From Paracoccaceae bacterium (GTDB lineage Bacteria > Pseudomonadota > Alphaproteobacteria > Rhodobacterales > Rhodobacteraceae): DNA of 64,000 nucleotides. Both the position numbers and the translations under genes were made by a program. The DNA is taken from the NCBI GenBank assembly GCA_030758115.1, contig JANREX010000060.1, forward strand, positions 62,001-126,000. Reading direction: 5' to 3'. A model generated the notes under the pieces. That model was not told where the DNA came from, ran no database searches, and was given only the letters and a program-made list of their open reading frames with translations. The number at the start of each line of letters is the position of its first letter. Position 1 is the stretch's first letter. This document shows, piece by piece, positions 1 to 9,624 of the stretch.

Positions 1-399
1 ACCGGAAGCGAGTTGAACACCGCCCGCCTGCGGATGGCGCGCATCCCTGACGGGGCCAGCCTGATCGAGAACCCTGTTTCGACCGCACCGGGCTTCACGG
101 TGGAGAATGTGCATGTGATGGCCGGGGTGCCTTCGGTCTTTCAGGCCATGGTCGCCTCGATCCTGCCGACCCTGACCGGCGGCAAGCCACTGCTGTCGCA
201 GACCCTGCGCATTCAGCGTGGCGAAGGCGATATCGCCGGTCCGCTGGCCGAACTGGCCCAACGCTACCCGGACCTGTCGATGGGGTCCTATCCGTTCCAG
301 CAGAACGGGGTTTATGGCGCCAATATCGTGATCCGGGGGCAAGATGGTGCACGGGTGGATGCCGCGATGGCGGAACTGTCGGCCCTGTTTCCCGCATGA
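1..399 (+). CDS. C-terminal part of CinA/MoaB-like molybdopterin-binding domain protein (5' end outside window)
   Basis: Frame open from base 1 (TGSELNTARLRMARIPDGASLIENPVSTAPGF...VHVMAGVPSVFQAM); 'MAGVPSVF' resembles CinA-like competence/damage proteins. Confidence 0.75.
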   Translation, partial: TGSELNTARLRMARIPDGASLIENPVSTAPGFTVENVHVMAGVPSVFQAMVASILPTLTGGKPLLSQTLRIQRGEGDIAGPLAELAQRYPDLSMGSYPFQQNGVYGANIVIRGQDGARVDAAMAELSALFPA

Positions 400-1127
400 T
401 GCCGGATCTGGCGCAGCTTTATGACGTGATCGACGGGACATGGCCTGCGGCCGAGACGCAGGTTCTGGGACATGTCCTGCTGCGGCGGGGCGACGGGGGC
501 GGGCAACGGGTGTCGGCCGCGACGGCGCTTGGCCCCATCACGCCGCGGGATATCGACGCCGCCGAAGCGGCGATGCAAGCCATGGAACAGCCGCGCCTGT
601 TCCAGATCAGGGCGGGCGATACGGCGCTGGATGACCTGCTGGCCCGGCGTGGTTATGTGATCGTCGATCCCGTCAATCTCTATGTCGCGCCGGTCGATGC
701 GGTGGCAACACGCCGTCCGCCACCCGTGACGGCCTTCTGCGTATGGGAGCCGCTGGCCATCCAGATCGACATCTGGGCCAAGGGCGGGATCGGCCCCGGA
801 CGGCTTGCCGTCATGCAAAGGGCGAAGGGGCCGAAGACCTCGATCCTCGGACGGCTCAACGATCATCCCGGCGGCACCGCCTTTGTCGCGATCCATGATG
901 GCATCGCCATGGTTCACGCCCTCGAGGTGCTGCCACATCAACGCAAGCAGGGGATGGCGGGCTGGTTCATGCGGCTTGCGGCCTTTTGGGCGCGCGACAA
1001 CGGGGCCAGCCACCTTGCCGTGGTCTGCACAGAGGCGAACACGGCGGCGAATGCGCTCTATGCTTCCCTCGGGATGGCGCTTGTGGGACAGTACCACTAC
1101 CGAAAACATCCAGATGACCTGAAATGA
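396..1127 (+). CDS. GNAT family N-acetyltransferase
   Basis: C-terminal GNAT pattern 'VHALEVLPHQRKQGMAGWFMRLAAFWARDNGASHLAVVCTEANTAANALYASLGM'; ATGA overlap with upstream CDS. Confidence 0.85.
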   Translation: MMPDLAQLYDVIDGTWPAAETQVLGHVLLRRGDGGGQRVSAATALGPITPRDIDAAEAAMQAMEQPRLFQIRAGDTALDDLLARRGYVIVDPVNLYVAPVDAVATRRPPPVTAFCVWEPLAIQIDIWAKGGIGPGRLAVMQRAKGPKTSILGRLNDHPGGTAFVAIHDGIAMVHALEVLPHQRKQGMAGWFMRLAAFWARDNGASHLAVVCTEANTAANALYASLGMALVGQYHYRKHPDDLK

Positions 1128-1134
1128 GCAAAGC

Positions 1135-1707
1135 ATGACCACCAAAGATCAGCCCACCGCCCTTGACCTGCCGCAAGTCGATCCGCTGCCGCCCGCCACG
1201 CAGAAATACTTCGACATCTGTCAGGACAAGCTGGGCATGGTGCCGAACGTGCTGCGCGCCCATGCCTTCGACATCGACAAGCTGAACACCTTTTCCGCCC
1301 TCTACAATGACCTGATGCTGGCTGACAGCGGCCTGAGCAAACTGGAGCGCGAGATGATCGCGGTCACGGTTTCGTCCATCAACCGCTGCTTCTATTGCCT
1401 GACGGCGCATGGCGCGGCGGTCAGGCAACTGTCGGGCGACCCCAAGCTGGGCGAAATGCTGGTGATGAACTACCGGGTGGCACCGCTGGATGCGCGGCAA
1501 CGCGCGATGCTGGATTTCGCGGCGCTGGTCACGACCGCCTCGGCCACAATCGAAGAAGATCACCGCCAGGCACTGCGCGATGTCGGGTTCACGGATCGCG
1601 ACATCTGGGACATCGCCAATGTCGCGGCCTTCTACAACATGACGAACCGGGTCGCCTCGGCCACGGACATGCGCCCCAATGACGAGTATCATGCGCAGGC
1701 CAGGTGA
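1135..1707 (+). CDS. Peroxidase-related (AhpD-like / carboxymuconolactone decarboxylase family) protein
   Basis: Contains 'INRCFYCLTAHGAAVR' (CxxC-x-x-H AhpD motif). Confidence 0.85.
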   Translation: MTTKDQPTALDLPQVDPLPPATQKYFDICQDKLGMVPNVLRAHAFDIDKLNTFSALYNDLMLADSGLSKLEREMIAVTVSSINRCFYCLTAHGAAVRQLSGDPKLGEMLVMNYRVAPLDARQRAMLDFAALVTTASATIEEDHRQALRDVGFTDRDIWDIANVAAFYNMTNRVASATDMRPNDEYHAQAR

Positions 1708-1716
1708 CCTGACGGG

Positions 1717-2733
1717 ATGAAAACGGTCCGCCCCTCCCACAGGTCCTTTGCAGGGATGGCGCTGATCCTCGGGCTTGTCTTGGCAGGCCCGGCAACCTCG
1801 CTGGAACTGACCTTGCCATTCAGCAGCCAGCTGACGACCCGCGTGGTGACCGCGCCGGACAGCCATGCGCTTGCCATCGGCCCCTTTGCTGAGGGCGCAT
1901 TACCGGTGATGGAGCTTGAGGGGCAGGTCGAACGGCAAGTGTTTCGCATACCGGGACAGGCGCTGACGACGCTGCAGATCTTTGCGCCGATCCGCGAACA
2001 GATCATCGCAGCAGGGTATGAGACGATTTTCGAATGCCATGCGGCCTCCTGCGGGGGGTTCGATTTCCGCTTTGCGACCGAAGTTCTTCCGGCACCGGAC
2101 ATGTATGTCGATCTGACGGATTTCCGGTTTCTTTCGGCCGCGCGCAACGAGCAGGATCATCTGGGCCTGCTGGTCAGTGCTTCGTCGAATGCCGGCTTCG
2201 TGCAGATGATCCGCGTCACATCCACCGTCGCCGCAGAGGCCCTGCGCGTCGTGCGCCCCGGCGAGACCGGCGCGGCCACGCCGCCCGTCGGCGCGGAACC
2301 ACCCGCGGCAGCAGGCCCTGCAAGAAACAGCAGTCAGCCCATGCCACAGGTCGCCCTGTCGCTGGCCGACAGCCTGACGCAGCGCGGCCATGTCATCCTG
2401 TCCGATCTCAGCTTCCAGACAGGATCGTCCCAATTGGCCCCAGGCGGCACCGCGTCACTGGAAAGCCTTGCGGCGTTCCTGCGGGCCGATCCGACACGCC
2501 GCGTGGCGCTGGTGGGCCATACGGATACGGTGGGTGCCTTGTCGGGCAATATCGCGCTGTCGCGTCAACGCGCGTCTGCGGTGCGTGACCGCCTTGTTCA
2601 GGACTACGGCATCCCGGCGGGACAGCTCGAGGCAGAGGGGATGGGCTATCTCTCTCCGATCGCGCCGAACACCACCAGCGCGGGCCGCGAGGCGAATCGC
2701 CGGGTCGAGGCCGTTCTGCTGAACACCGAATAG
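1717..2733 (+). CDS. OmpA family outer membrane protein
   Basis: N-terminal signal-like segment; C-terminal OmpA domain 'LVGHTDTVGALSGNIALSRQRASAVRDRL...GMGYLSPIAPNTTSAGREANRRVEAVL'. Confidence 0.9.
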   Translation: MKTVRPSHRSFAGMALILGLVLAGPATSLELTLPFSSQLTTRVVTAPDSHALAIGPFAEGALPVMELEGQVERQVFRIPGQALTTLQIFAPIREQIIAAGYETIFECHAASCGGFDFRFATEVLPAPDMYVDLTDFRFLSAARNEQDHLGLLVSASSNAGFVQMIRVTSTVAAEALRVVRPGETGAATPPVGAEPPAAAGPARNSSQPMPQVALSLADSLTQRGHVILSDLSFQTGSSQLAPGGTASLESLAAFLRADPTRRVALVGHTDTVGALSGNIALSRQRASAVRDRLVQDYGIPAGQLEAEGMGYLSPIAPNTTSAGREANRRVEAVLLNTE

Positions 2734-2791
2734 GCTTTTCGGGGTTTTGCCCGAAACACCCCGGCGCCCGCCGCTTGCGTGGCGACGCGGC

Positions 2792-4060
2792 TCAGCCCCG
2801 GATGAGGATCGCGCGCAGATCGTTCACATTGGTTCCCGTCGGCCCGGTCACGAAAAGCTGGTCAATCGCATCGAAGGCCGACCATGCATCATGATTGGCA
2901 AGTGTCATGGCCGGATCGTGCCCCGCCGCGCGCATGCGCGCCGCCGTCTCGCCATCCGCAAAGGCGCCTGCGTTATCCTCGGACCCGTCGATCCCGTCAG
3001 TATCCGCCGCCAGCGCGCTGATGCCGGCGCAGCCTTCGACCGCCAGCGCGAATGACAGCAGGAACTCGGTGTTGCGCCCGCCCCGCCCTGCCTTGTCCCG
3101 GATCGTGACGGTGGTTTCCCCACCCGACAACATGACGACCGGCGGCGCGAAAGGACGGCCCCGGTTTGCTACTTCGCGCGCCATCGCACCATGCATGCGC
3201 GCCACTTCGCGGGCCTCGCCCTCGATCGCGTCGGACAGGATGACAGCCGCTACACCGGCGGCCCGTGCAACCTCGGCAGCAGCCTCCAGTGATCGCGCGG
3301 CCGAGGCGACCACGCGCACATCATTCCGCGCCAGTTTCGGATCATCGGGCAAGGGGGCATCCTCGGCCGTCTCATCCAGAAAGCGCACCAAGCGTTCGGG
3401 CAGTTCAATGCCGTGATCACGCAGCGCGGCCCGCGCCCTGGCGCGGTCCACCCTGTCGGCGACGGTCGGCCCCGAGGCGACTTGCGCGGGATCGTCGCCC
3501 GGGACATCCGACACGATCAGGCTGACCATCCGCGCGGGATAGGCGGCCAGGGCAAGGCGTCCGCCTTTTATCCGGCTGAACTGCTTCCGGATCGCATTCA
3601 TCGCCCCGATCGGCGCGCCCGAGGCCAGCAAGGTTTCGTTGAGTGCCACCTCATCCGCCAGGGTCAAACCCTCTGCAGGCGCAGCAAGCAGCGCGGAGCC
3701 ACCACCGCAGACCAGTGCCACCACCAGATCATCCGGCCCCAGTCCTGCAACCGCATCAAACAGCGCCTCGGACGCGGCCAGCCCCGCGTCATCAGGCACG
3801 GGATGCGCCGCCTCAAGGACACGGATATGGCGGGTGGGGCAGGCATAGCCGTAGCGTGTCACCACGACCCCCTCGACCGGTGCCTGCCACAAGTCCTCGA
3901 AGGCCGCGGCCAGCTGTGCCGCGCCCTTTCCGGCCCCGATCACGATGGTGCGCCCCTTGGGGCGGGCGGGCAGATGCGCGGCAAGCGCCTTGCGGGGATC
4001 TGCCGCCGCCACGGCAGCGTTGAACATGGACGCCAGAAATGCGCGATCCTGCGGGGTCAT
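2792..4060 (-). CDS. Glycerate 2-kinase type (MOFRL family; GckA/TtuD-like)
   Basis: 'GAGKGAAQLAAAFE', 'VCGGGSALL', 'SDVPGDDPAQVASGPT', 'LSGGETTVT...GRGGRNTEF', C-terminal 'FVTGPTGTNVNDLRAILI'. Confidence 0.9.
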   Translation of the reverse strand: MTPQDRAFLASMFNAAVAAADPRKALAAHLPARPKGRTIVIGAGKGAAQLAAAFEDLWQAPVEGVVVTRYGYACPTRHIRVLEAAHPVPDDAGLAASEALFDAVAGLGPDDLVVALVCGGGSALLAAPAEGLTLADEVALNETLLASGAPIGAMNAIRKQFSRIKGGRLALAAYPARMVSLIVSDVPGDDPAQVASGPTVADRVDRARARAALRDHGIELPERLVRFLDETAEDAPLPDDPKLARNDVRVVASAARSLEAAAEVARAAGVAAVILSDAIEGEAREVARMHGAMAREVANRGRPFAPPVVMLSGGETTVTIRDKAGRGGRNTEFLLSFALAVEGCAGISALAADTDGIDGSEDNAGAFADGETAARMRAAGHDPAMTLANHDAWSAFDAIDQLFVTGPTGTNVNDLRAILIRG

Positions 4061-4115
4061 TGCGGGTCTTTCATCATGGCTGCGTTGTCACGCGCGCCCC
4101 TTGCAGGGCATGGGT

Positions 4116-5381
4116 TCAGACGCGCCCTTTCCAGGGCACCAGCCACTTTTCGGCCATCCGCATGAGGATGTCGATACCATAGCCGATGACGCCGATCAGG
4201 ATGATCCCCATGATCACCACATCGGTCAGCTGGAAACGGCTTGCGACCATGATCATCATGCCGGCCCCCTTTTCGGCGGCCACCAGTTCGGCCGCCACCA
4301 CCGTGCCCCAGCACACCCCCATCGCGACCCGCGCGCCGGTGAAAATCTCGGGCAGGGAGTTCGGCACGATCACATGGCGCAGGATCTGCCATTTGCTGGC
4401 CCCCAGCGAATAGGCCGCATGAACCTTGGAAATCGCCACGCCCGATACACCCGCACGCGCCGCGATGGTCATGATCCACAGGGCGGCCAGGAATAGCAGG
4501 ATGATCTTGCCAGCCTCGCCGATGCCCGCCCAGATGATCACCAGCGGGATCAGGGCCAGCGGTGGCACCGGGCGCATGAATTCCACGATCGGGTCGAACC
4601 AGCCGCGAAACCAGTCCGACAGACCCATGGCATAGCCCAGCGGAATCCCGACCAGCGCCCCAAGCACGAAGCCTGCGATCACGCGGAACAGCGACCAGCC
4701 CAGATGTTCCCAAAGGGTGAAATTCTGGTAACCGCTGGCGGCGATTTCCGCCACGCGGGCCACCACGGCCTCGGGCGGTGGCAGCCAGATCGGCTCCATC
4801 TGCAGGCCGCGCGGGGGCGAATAGTTCAGCGTGCCGCGTGACGTCACCGTGACGCGGCCGGCCTGTGTCTCGACCGTGCCGCCAACCGTGACGGGCACGC
4901 CTTCGATCGCAACGATGCTGGCGCCCTCTGCACGGGTGATCTCGTCATTGTCGTCCCAGGTCACCAGCACCGACCGCCAGGCCCCCACGGCCACCGTGTC
5001 GTTGCGGGCAAAGCCGTCGCCGGGCTCCGCCTCGGGTGCGGGTGCGTTTTCGCCCACGGGATTCACACGGGCGAATACGGTCGCATCATCGCGCGCGCCA
5101 TCCGGCCCTTCGACGGTATAGGTGAATTGCGCCTCACCCGTGAAAGGGCCGGGCGCATGGACAGGAACCCATTTGCTGCCGGTGAAGGCGCCCCACAACA
5201 GGAAGATCGCAAGAATGGACACGATGCTGGCCGCGCGGTCGGCGCGCACGGCGCTTTCATCGCCGAAGGTCACGGTCTTGAGCGAGGTGAAATCATGCCG
5301 CTCGCGCAAACGGCGCAATCCAACGCGGATCAGGATGAAGCTGCCGATGAAGATCGCCAGATAGATCAGCAGCGGGATCAT
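4116..5381 (-). CDS. tauC: Taurine ABC transporter permease TauC with extended N-terminal region
   Basis: Start chosen at MIPLLIYLAIF; C-terminal BPD_transp_1 domain 'HAAYSLGASKWQILRHVIVPNSLPEIFTGARVAMGVCW'; 4-nt overlap with tauB; taurine locus context. Confidence 0.9.
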   Translation of the reverse strand: MIPLLIYLAIFIGSFILIRVGLRRLRERHDFTSLKTVTFGDESAVRADRAASIVSILAIFLLWGAFTGSKWVPVHAPGPFTGEAQFTYTVEGPDGARDDATVFARVNPVGENAPAPEAEPGDGFARNDTVAVGAWRSVLVTWDDNDEITRAEGASIVAIEGVPVTVGGTVETQAGRVTVTSRGTLNYSPPRGLQMEPIWLPPPEAVVARVAEIAASGYQNFTLWEHLGWSLFRVIAGFVLGALVGIPLGYAMGLSDWFRGWFDPIVEFMRPVPPLALIPLVIIWAGIGEAGKIILLFLAALWIMTIAARAGVSGVAISKVHAAYSLGASKWQILRHVIVPNSLPEIFTGARVAMGVCWGTVVAAELVAAEKGAGMMIMVASRFQLTDVVIMGIILIGVIGYGIDILMRMAEKWLVPWKGRV

Positions 5382-6187
5382 GCGCCTGCCTCCTCGTTGC
5401 GGCCCATGATCTCTTCTTCCATGTCCCAGATCATGCTCAGTATCTCCTCGCGCGTCGTCGCGAAATCGGGGTGCTTCTTTACCGCGCGCAGGTCCTGGCC
5501 CACGCCCATCTCGGCAAAGGGAAGCCTGTATTCGCGATGGATGCGGCCGGGGCGCGGCGCCATGACCAGAAGGCGCTCGCCCAAAAGGAGGGCCTCTTCG
5601 ACGGAATGGGTGATCAGGATGATCGTCTTGCCGGTTTCCTTCCACAGCTTCAGCACAAGGCCCTGCATCTTTTCGCGCGTCAGCGCGTCAAGGGCGCCCA
5701 GCGGCTCGTCCATGAGGATCACGTCGGGATCATTGGCAAGGCAACGGGCCAGCGCGACGCGCTGCTGCATGCCGCCTGACAGTTCATAAACCGACTTTTC
5801 CTTGAAATCGCGCAGGCCCACCACATCCAGCAGGTGATCCACGGTCGATTTCCACTGTGCCTCGCGCTGGCCGGCCATGCGCGGGCCGAAGCTGACGTTG
5901 TCGCGCACGCTCATCCATTCGAACAGCGCGCCCTGCTGAAACACCATGCCGCGTTCGGCTGCAGGTCCGCGTACCCTTGTCCCGTTCAGCGTGATCTGCC
6001 CCTCGGTCGGGGCCAGGAAACCCGCAACGATGTTCAGCAACGTGGTCTTGCCGCAACCCGAGGGGCCCAGCACACTCAGCAGTTCGCCGGTATTCAATGT
6101 CAGGCTGACATCCCGCAGCGCCTGCACATGGCTGCCATTCGGCAGATCGAACCGCATCGAAATCTTGTCGATGGAAAGTGTCGACAC
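5378..6187 (-). CDS. tauB: Taurine ABC transporter ATP-binding protein TauB
   Basis: GTG start (VSTLSIDKISMRF) after AAGGGG RBS; Walker A 'GPSGCGKTTLL', signature 'LSGGMQQRVALARCLANDPDVILMDEPLGALD'. Confidence 0.93.
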   Translation of the reverse strand: MSTLSIDKISMRFDLPNGSHVQALRDVSLTLNTGELLSVLGPSGCGKTTLLNIVAGFLAPTEGQITLNGTRVRGPAAERGMVFQQGALFEWMSVRDNVSFGPRMAGQREAQWKSTVDHLLDVVGLRDFKEKSVYELSGGMQQRVALARCLANDPDVILMDEPLGALDALTREKMQGLVLKLWKETGKTIILITHSVEEALLLGERLLVMAPRPGRIHREYRLPFAEMGVGQDLRAVKKHPDFATTREEILSMIWDMEEEIMGRNEEAGA

Positions 6188-6257
6188 CTTCCGCCCCTTC
6201 CTGTGTTCAGGTCCGGTTCTGTGCCGCGCCCCGGCAAGGAACGACGGGCGACCGGTT

Positions 6258-6292
6258 TCTTCTTGCCCAAAATATCCCCGCCGGAGGCATCC
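6258..6292. repeat. Short intergenic repeat (copy B) between tauB and tauA
   Basis: TTCTTCTTGCCCAAAATATCCCCGCCGGAGGCATCC, near-identical to 13059-13095. Confidence 0.8.
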
Positions 6293-6378
6293 GGCGAAAG
6301 CCGGATCGAGCCTGCGCCGACAAGGACACGAAAGGGGCAAGACAGGCCCGACAGGCCCCGCCTTGCCCCGGTTTCAGA

Positions 6379-7377
6379 TCACATGCCCTGTGCCGCGGCC
6401 AGCGGTCCGGTGACCACGCGATCGGCGTAGCTGTCCAGTGCCGAGGGGATGCTGCCCGCTTCGACAAAGACCTGTGCGACGCCTTTCATGAAATCCTGTG
6501 CGCCGCCGCCCAGCCATTTGGCATCCAGCTGTTCCGCCACGGTGGGGAACACGAAGGTGTCGATGGTGGCCGCGGTTGCGTCCAGATCCATGCCGGCATC
6601 CTTGGCGATGACCGGCAGCATCTTGTCGCGATTCGCGGGGTCCGCCCACATGGCGTTGGCATCGGCCGTGACTTTCAGGAACTTGGCAACCAGATCGGGG
6701 TTTTCGGCCACGAAGCCTGCGGGCGCGCTGGTCACGTCGAAGACCAGAATGCCCAGCGCCTCTTTCTCGGCGCCGGTCAGCAGGACGTTGCCATGCTCCT
6801 TGGCGCGGCGCAGCGAACCACCCCAGCCACAGAACATGTCGACAGCACCCTGCGCGATGGCGGCGGCCCCTTCGGGCGGCGCCATGTTCACGATCTCGAG
6901 GCTGGCAAGATCGACACCGAAATGGGACATCTGCTTGAGAAAGCCGTAATGCGCGGCGGTACCCAGCGGCACGGCGACCTTCTTGCCGGCCAGATCGGCG
7001 GCGCTGGTCTTGTCGATCTCCAGCGCGCTGGCGACAACACAGTTGTCATTGTCCGCATAGGATACGGCCACGTCCACGATCTTGAGGTCCTGGCCCGCGC
7101 TGGTTGCCACCACGAAGGGCGGCACGCCCTGGCTGACCGACAGATGCACATCGCCCGAGGCCATCGCGGCGCTCATCGCGGTGCCGGTATCGAAGGCACG
7201 CCAGTTGACCTTGACGCCCATGACCTCGTCATAGGTTCCCATTTCCTTGGCGTACTGGAACGGCATCGGCCATTCGGTGAAGTAGGCCACGGTGATTTCC
7301 TCGGCCATGGCAGCCGTCGCCATGGCACTCATGGCGATGCCGGCGACGGCGCCCATCAGTCTTGCTTTCGGTGTCAT
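6379..7377 (-). CDS. tauA: Taurine ABC transporter substrate-binding protein TauA
   Basis: Signal peptide MTPKARLMGAVAGIAMSAMATAAMAEE; 'ITVAYFTEWPMPFQYAK' and SBP family pattern; upstream of tauBC. Confidence 0.93.
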   Translation of the reverse strand: MTPKARLMGAVAGIAMSAMATAAMAEEITVAYFTEWPMPFQYAKEMGTYDEVMGVKVNWRAFDTGTAMSAAMASGDVHLSVSQGVPPFVVATSAGQDLKIVDVAVSYADNDNCVVASALEIDKTSAADLAGKKVAVPLGTAAHYGFLKQMSHFGVDLASLEIVNMAPPEGAAAIAQGAVDMFCGWGGSLRRAKEHGNVLLTGAEKEALGILVFDVTSAPAGFVAENPDLVAKFLKVTADANAMWADPANRDKMLPVIAKDAGMDLDATAATIDTFVFPTVAEQLDAKWLGGGAQDFMKGVAQVFVEAGSIPSALDSYADRVVTGPLAAAQGM

Positions 7378-7637
7378 CCATATCTCCTGTCGGTTACGCC
7401 ACCTGTTTGCGGTGGTCTGTCGATTCTGGCGACGGGAGCAAAATGCCGAAAACGGGGGCACCCGACCGCCATGATCATCGGACTGGAAAAGCCGATTCCG
7501 ATCAATGATTTTCTAGGCGTTCAAACGGCGACCGGCTTTCGCGCGCGGCCTTTTTAGTCAATCGGAACGAAGTTTTCAGTTTATCTTCAACATTTTGACG
7601 CAAGCGCACAAAACACAGGCATGACAATCTGCATGAT

Positions 7638-7670
7638 CTGGACTTAATGAAGTGGGTGATTTGGCCCTAT
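7638..7670 (+). promoter_or_regulatory. Candidate TauR operator in the tauA-tpa intergenic region
   Basis: CTGGACTTAA (7638-7647) and TTGGCCCTAT (7661-7670), direct repeat with 23-nt start-to-start spacing; matches the recalled TauR box CTGGACYTAA. Confidence 0.75.
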
Positions 7671-7758
7671 TTCTTTACCACCCTTTGCGTGTGATACTGC
7701 AAAGGATGGCTCGCCTTTCCGCGGGCTTCTTTCTCATGCAGGCAGATGGAGCGGCACG

Positions 7759-9147
7759 ATGATGGACGGCAAGTTCGACAATGACATTCAGGCTGTTGTG
7801 GACGCCGACCGCGCCCATGTGTGGCACCACCTGAGCCAGCACAAACCCTATGAGACGACCGATCCCCGGATCATCGTCGAGGGCAAGGGCATGCGCGTCT
7901 GGGACCAGAAGGGCAAGGAGCATCTGGATGCCGTGTCCGGGGGCGTCTGGACCGTGAACGTTGGCTACGGCCGCGAACGCATCGCGAATGCGGTGCGCGA
8001 CCAGCTGATCAAGCTGAACTATTTTGCCGGCTCTGCCGGGTCGATCCCCGGCGCGATGTTCTCGGAGCGGCTGATCGAAAAGATGCCGGGCATGAGCCGC
8101 GTCTATTATTGCAACTCGGGATCCGAGGCGAACGAGAAAGCCTTCAAGATGATCCGCCAGATCGCGCACAAGCGTTACGGCGGCAAGAAGCACAAGATCC
8201 TTTACCGGGACCGTGATTACCACGGCACAACGATCGGCTGTCTGTCCGCAGGCGGTCAGGACGAGCGCAACGCGCAATACGGCCCCTTCGCACCCGGCTT
8301 CATCCGTGTCCCCCATTGCCTTGAGTACCGCGCCGCCGATCAGGGCGCCCCGGTCGAGAATTACGGCGAATGGGCCGCCAACCAGATCGAAGCCGTGATC
8401 CTTGCAGAGGGTCCGGATACCGTGGGCGGCATCTGCCTTGAGCCGGTGACCGCAGGCGGTGGCGTGATCACCCCGCCCGAAGGCTACTGGCAGCGTGTGC
8501 AGGAGATCTGCCGCAAGTACGACGTTCTGCTGCATATCGACGAAGTGGTCTGCGGCGTGGGCCGTACCGGCACATGGTTCGGCTATCAGCATTACGGCAT
8601 CCAGCCGGACATGGTGACCATGGCCAAGGGCGTGGCATCCGGTTACGCCGCCATTGCCTGCCTTGTCACCACCGAAGCCGTGTTCGACATGTTCAAGGAT
8701 GACGCGACCGATCCGCTGAACTATTTCCGCGACATCTCGACCTTCGGCGGCTGCACGGCCGGTCCCGCGGCGGCGCTGGAAAACATGGCGATCATCGAAG
8801 AAGAGGGCCTGCTGGAAAACACCACCCGGATGGGCCACTACATGCTGGACCGCCTGGCCGAGCTGAAGGACAAGCACGCCGTGATCGGCGATGTACGCGG
8901 CAAGGGCCTGTTCCTGGGTGCCGAACTGGTCGCGGATCGCACAACGCGCGAGCCGATGGCCGAAAAGAAGGTTCAGATGGTGACGGCCGACTGCATGGCG
9001 CAGGGACTGATCATCGGGGCGACCAACCGGTCATTGCCCGGGTTGAACAATACCCTGTGCTTCAGCCCTGCCCTGATCGCCACCAAGGACGATATCGACC
9101 AGATCATCGAAGGCGTTGACGGCGCACTGACCCGCGTTTTCGGCTGA
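7759..9147 (+). CDS. tpa: Taurine:pyruvate aminotransferase Tpa
   Basis: Class III aminotransferase ('YYCNSGSEANEKAFKMIRQIAHKRYGGKKHKILYRDRDYHGTTIG', 'HIDEVVCGVGRTGTWFGYQ', PLP Lys 'MAKGVASGY'); between tauA and xsc. Confidence 0.95.
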   Translation: MMDGKFDNDIQAVVDADRAHVWHHLSQHKPYETTDPRIIVEGKGMRVWDQKGKEHLDAVSGGVWTVNVGYGRERIANAVRDQLIKLNYFAGSAGSIPGAMFSERLIEKMPGMSRVYYCNSGSEANEKAFKMIRQIAHKRYGGKKHKILYRDRDYHGTTIGCLSAGGQDERNAQYGPFAPGFIRVPHCLEYRAADQGAPVENYGEWAANQIEAVILAEGPDTVGGICLEPVTAGGGVITPPEGYWQRVQEICRKYDVLLHIDEVVCGVGRTGTWFGYQHYGIQPDMVTMAKGVASGYAAIACLVTTEAVFDMFKDDATDPLNYFRDISTFGGCTAGPAAALENMAIIEEEGLLENTTRMGHYMLDRLAELKDKHAVIGDVRGKGLFLGAELVADRTTREPMAEKKVQMVTADCMAQGLIIGATNRSLPGLNNTLCFSPALIATKDDIDQIIEGVDGALTRVFG

Positions 9148-9167
9148 ACCTGATCATGCAGATGCCA

Positions 9168-9196
9168 AAAGGGCGCGGGGCAATCCCGCGCCCTTT
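9168..9196. terminator. Bidirectional hairpin between convergent tpa and ABM-family gene
   Basis: AAAGGGCGCGGG-gcaat-CCCGCGCCCTTT, 12-bp perfect stem with flanking A/T tracts. Confidence 0.85.
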
Positions 9197-9205
9197 CGCA
9201 TGGCG

Positions 9206-9550
9206 CTATCCATGCAGCGCCTTGCTGTCATCGGGCGCCTGTTCGCGATCCGTCTTGCCGTAATCGCGCAACACGTGCAGCACCTTCAGCCGGTAGTCGG
9301 CGAACATCTGGCCGCGCCCGGCTTTCTGCGCGCCGCGATGCTCGGGCAGTTGCCGCCACCGATCCAGCGCGGCCTCATCCTCGAAAAACGAGATCGACAG
9401 AAGCTTGTCAGGGTTGGTCAGGCTCTGGAACCGCTCGACGCTGATGAAGCCTTCCATCTGTTCGACCAGCGGGCGCATCTTCGCGGCCATGTCCAGGTAG
9501 GGCTGCTTCATTCCCTCTTTCGGCGTTACCTCGAATATCACGGCAATCAT
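9206..9550 (-). CDS. Antibiotic biosynthesis monooxygenase (ABM) family protein
   Basis: MIAVIFEVTPKEGMKQPYLDMAAKMRPLVEQMEGFISVERFQSLTNPDKLLSISFFEDEAALDRWRQLPEHRGAQKAGR - ABM/EthD-like ferredoxin fold pattern. Confidence 0.85.
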   Translation of the reverse strand: MIAVIFEVTPKEGMKQPYLDMAAKMRPLVEQMEGFISVERFQSLTNPDKLLSISFFEDEAALDRWRQLPEHRGAQKAGRGQMFADYRLKVLHVLRDYGKTDREQAPDDSKALHG

Positions 9551-9624
9551 TCGGCGTTCCCTCTTTTGATCCCTGCGCCGGTGCAGCATCCCCTTTCACC
9601 GCAATTTGGACAAGCCTCGCAAAG

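Noticed and set aside
5382-5645. N-terminal extension of the 509-aa TauC ORF
   Set aside because: Overlaps tauB on the same strand in another frame; composition is arginine/proline-rich noise; a good start exists at 5381 with typical ATGA-type coupling to tauB.
7490-7515. CGATTCCGATCAATGATTTT in the tauA-tpa region as a possible FNR site
   Set aside because: Only the ATCAA half-site matches; the left half does not fit TTGAT at the required spacing.
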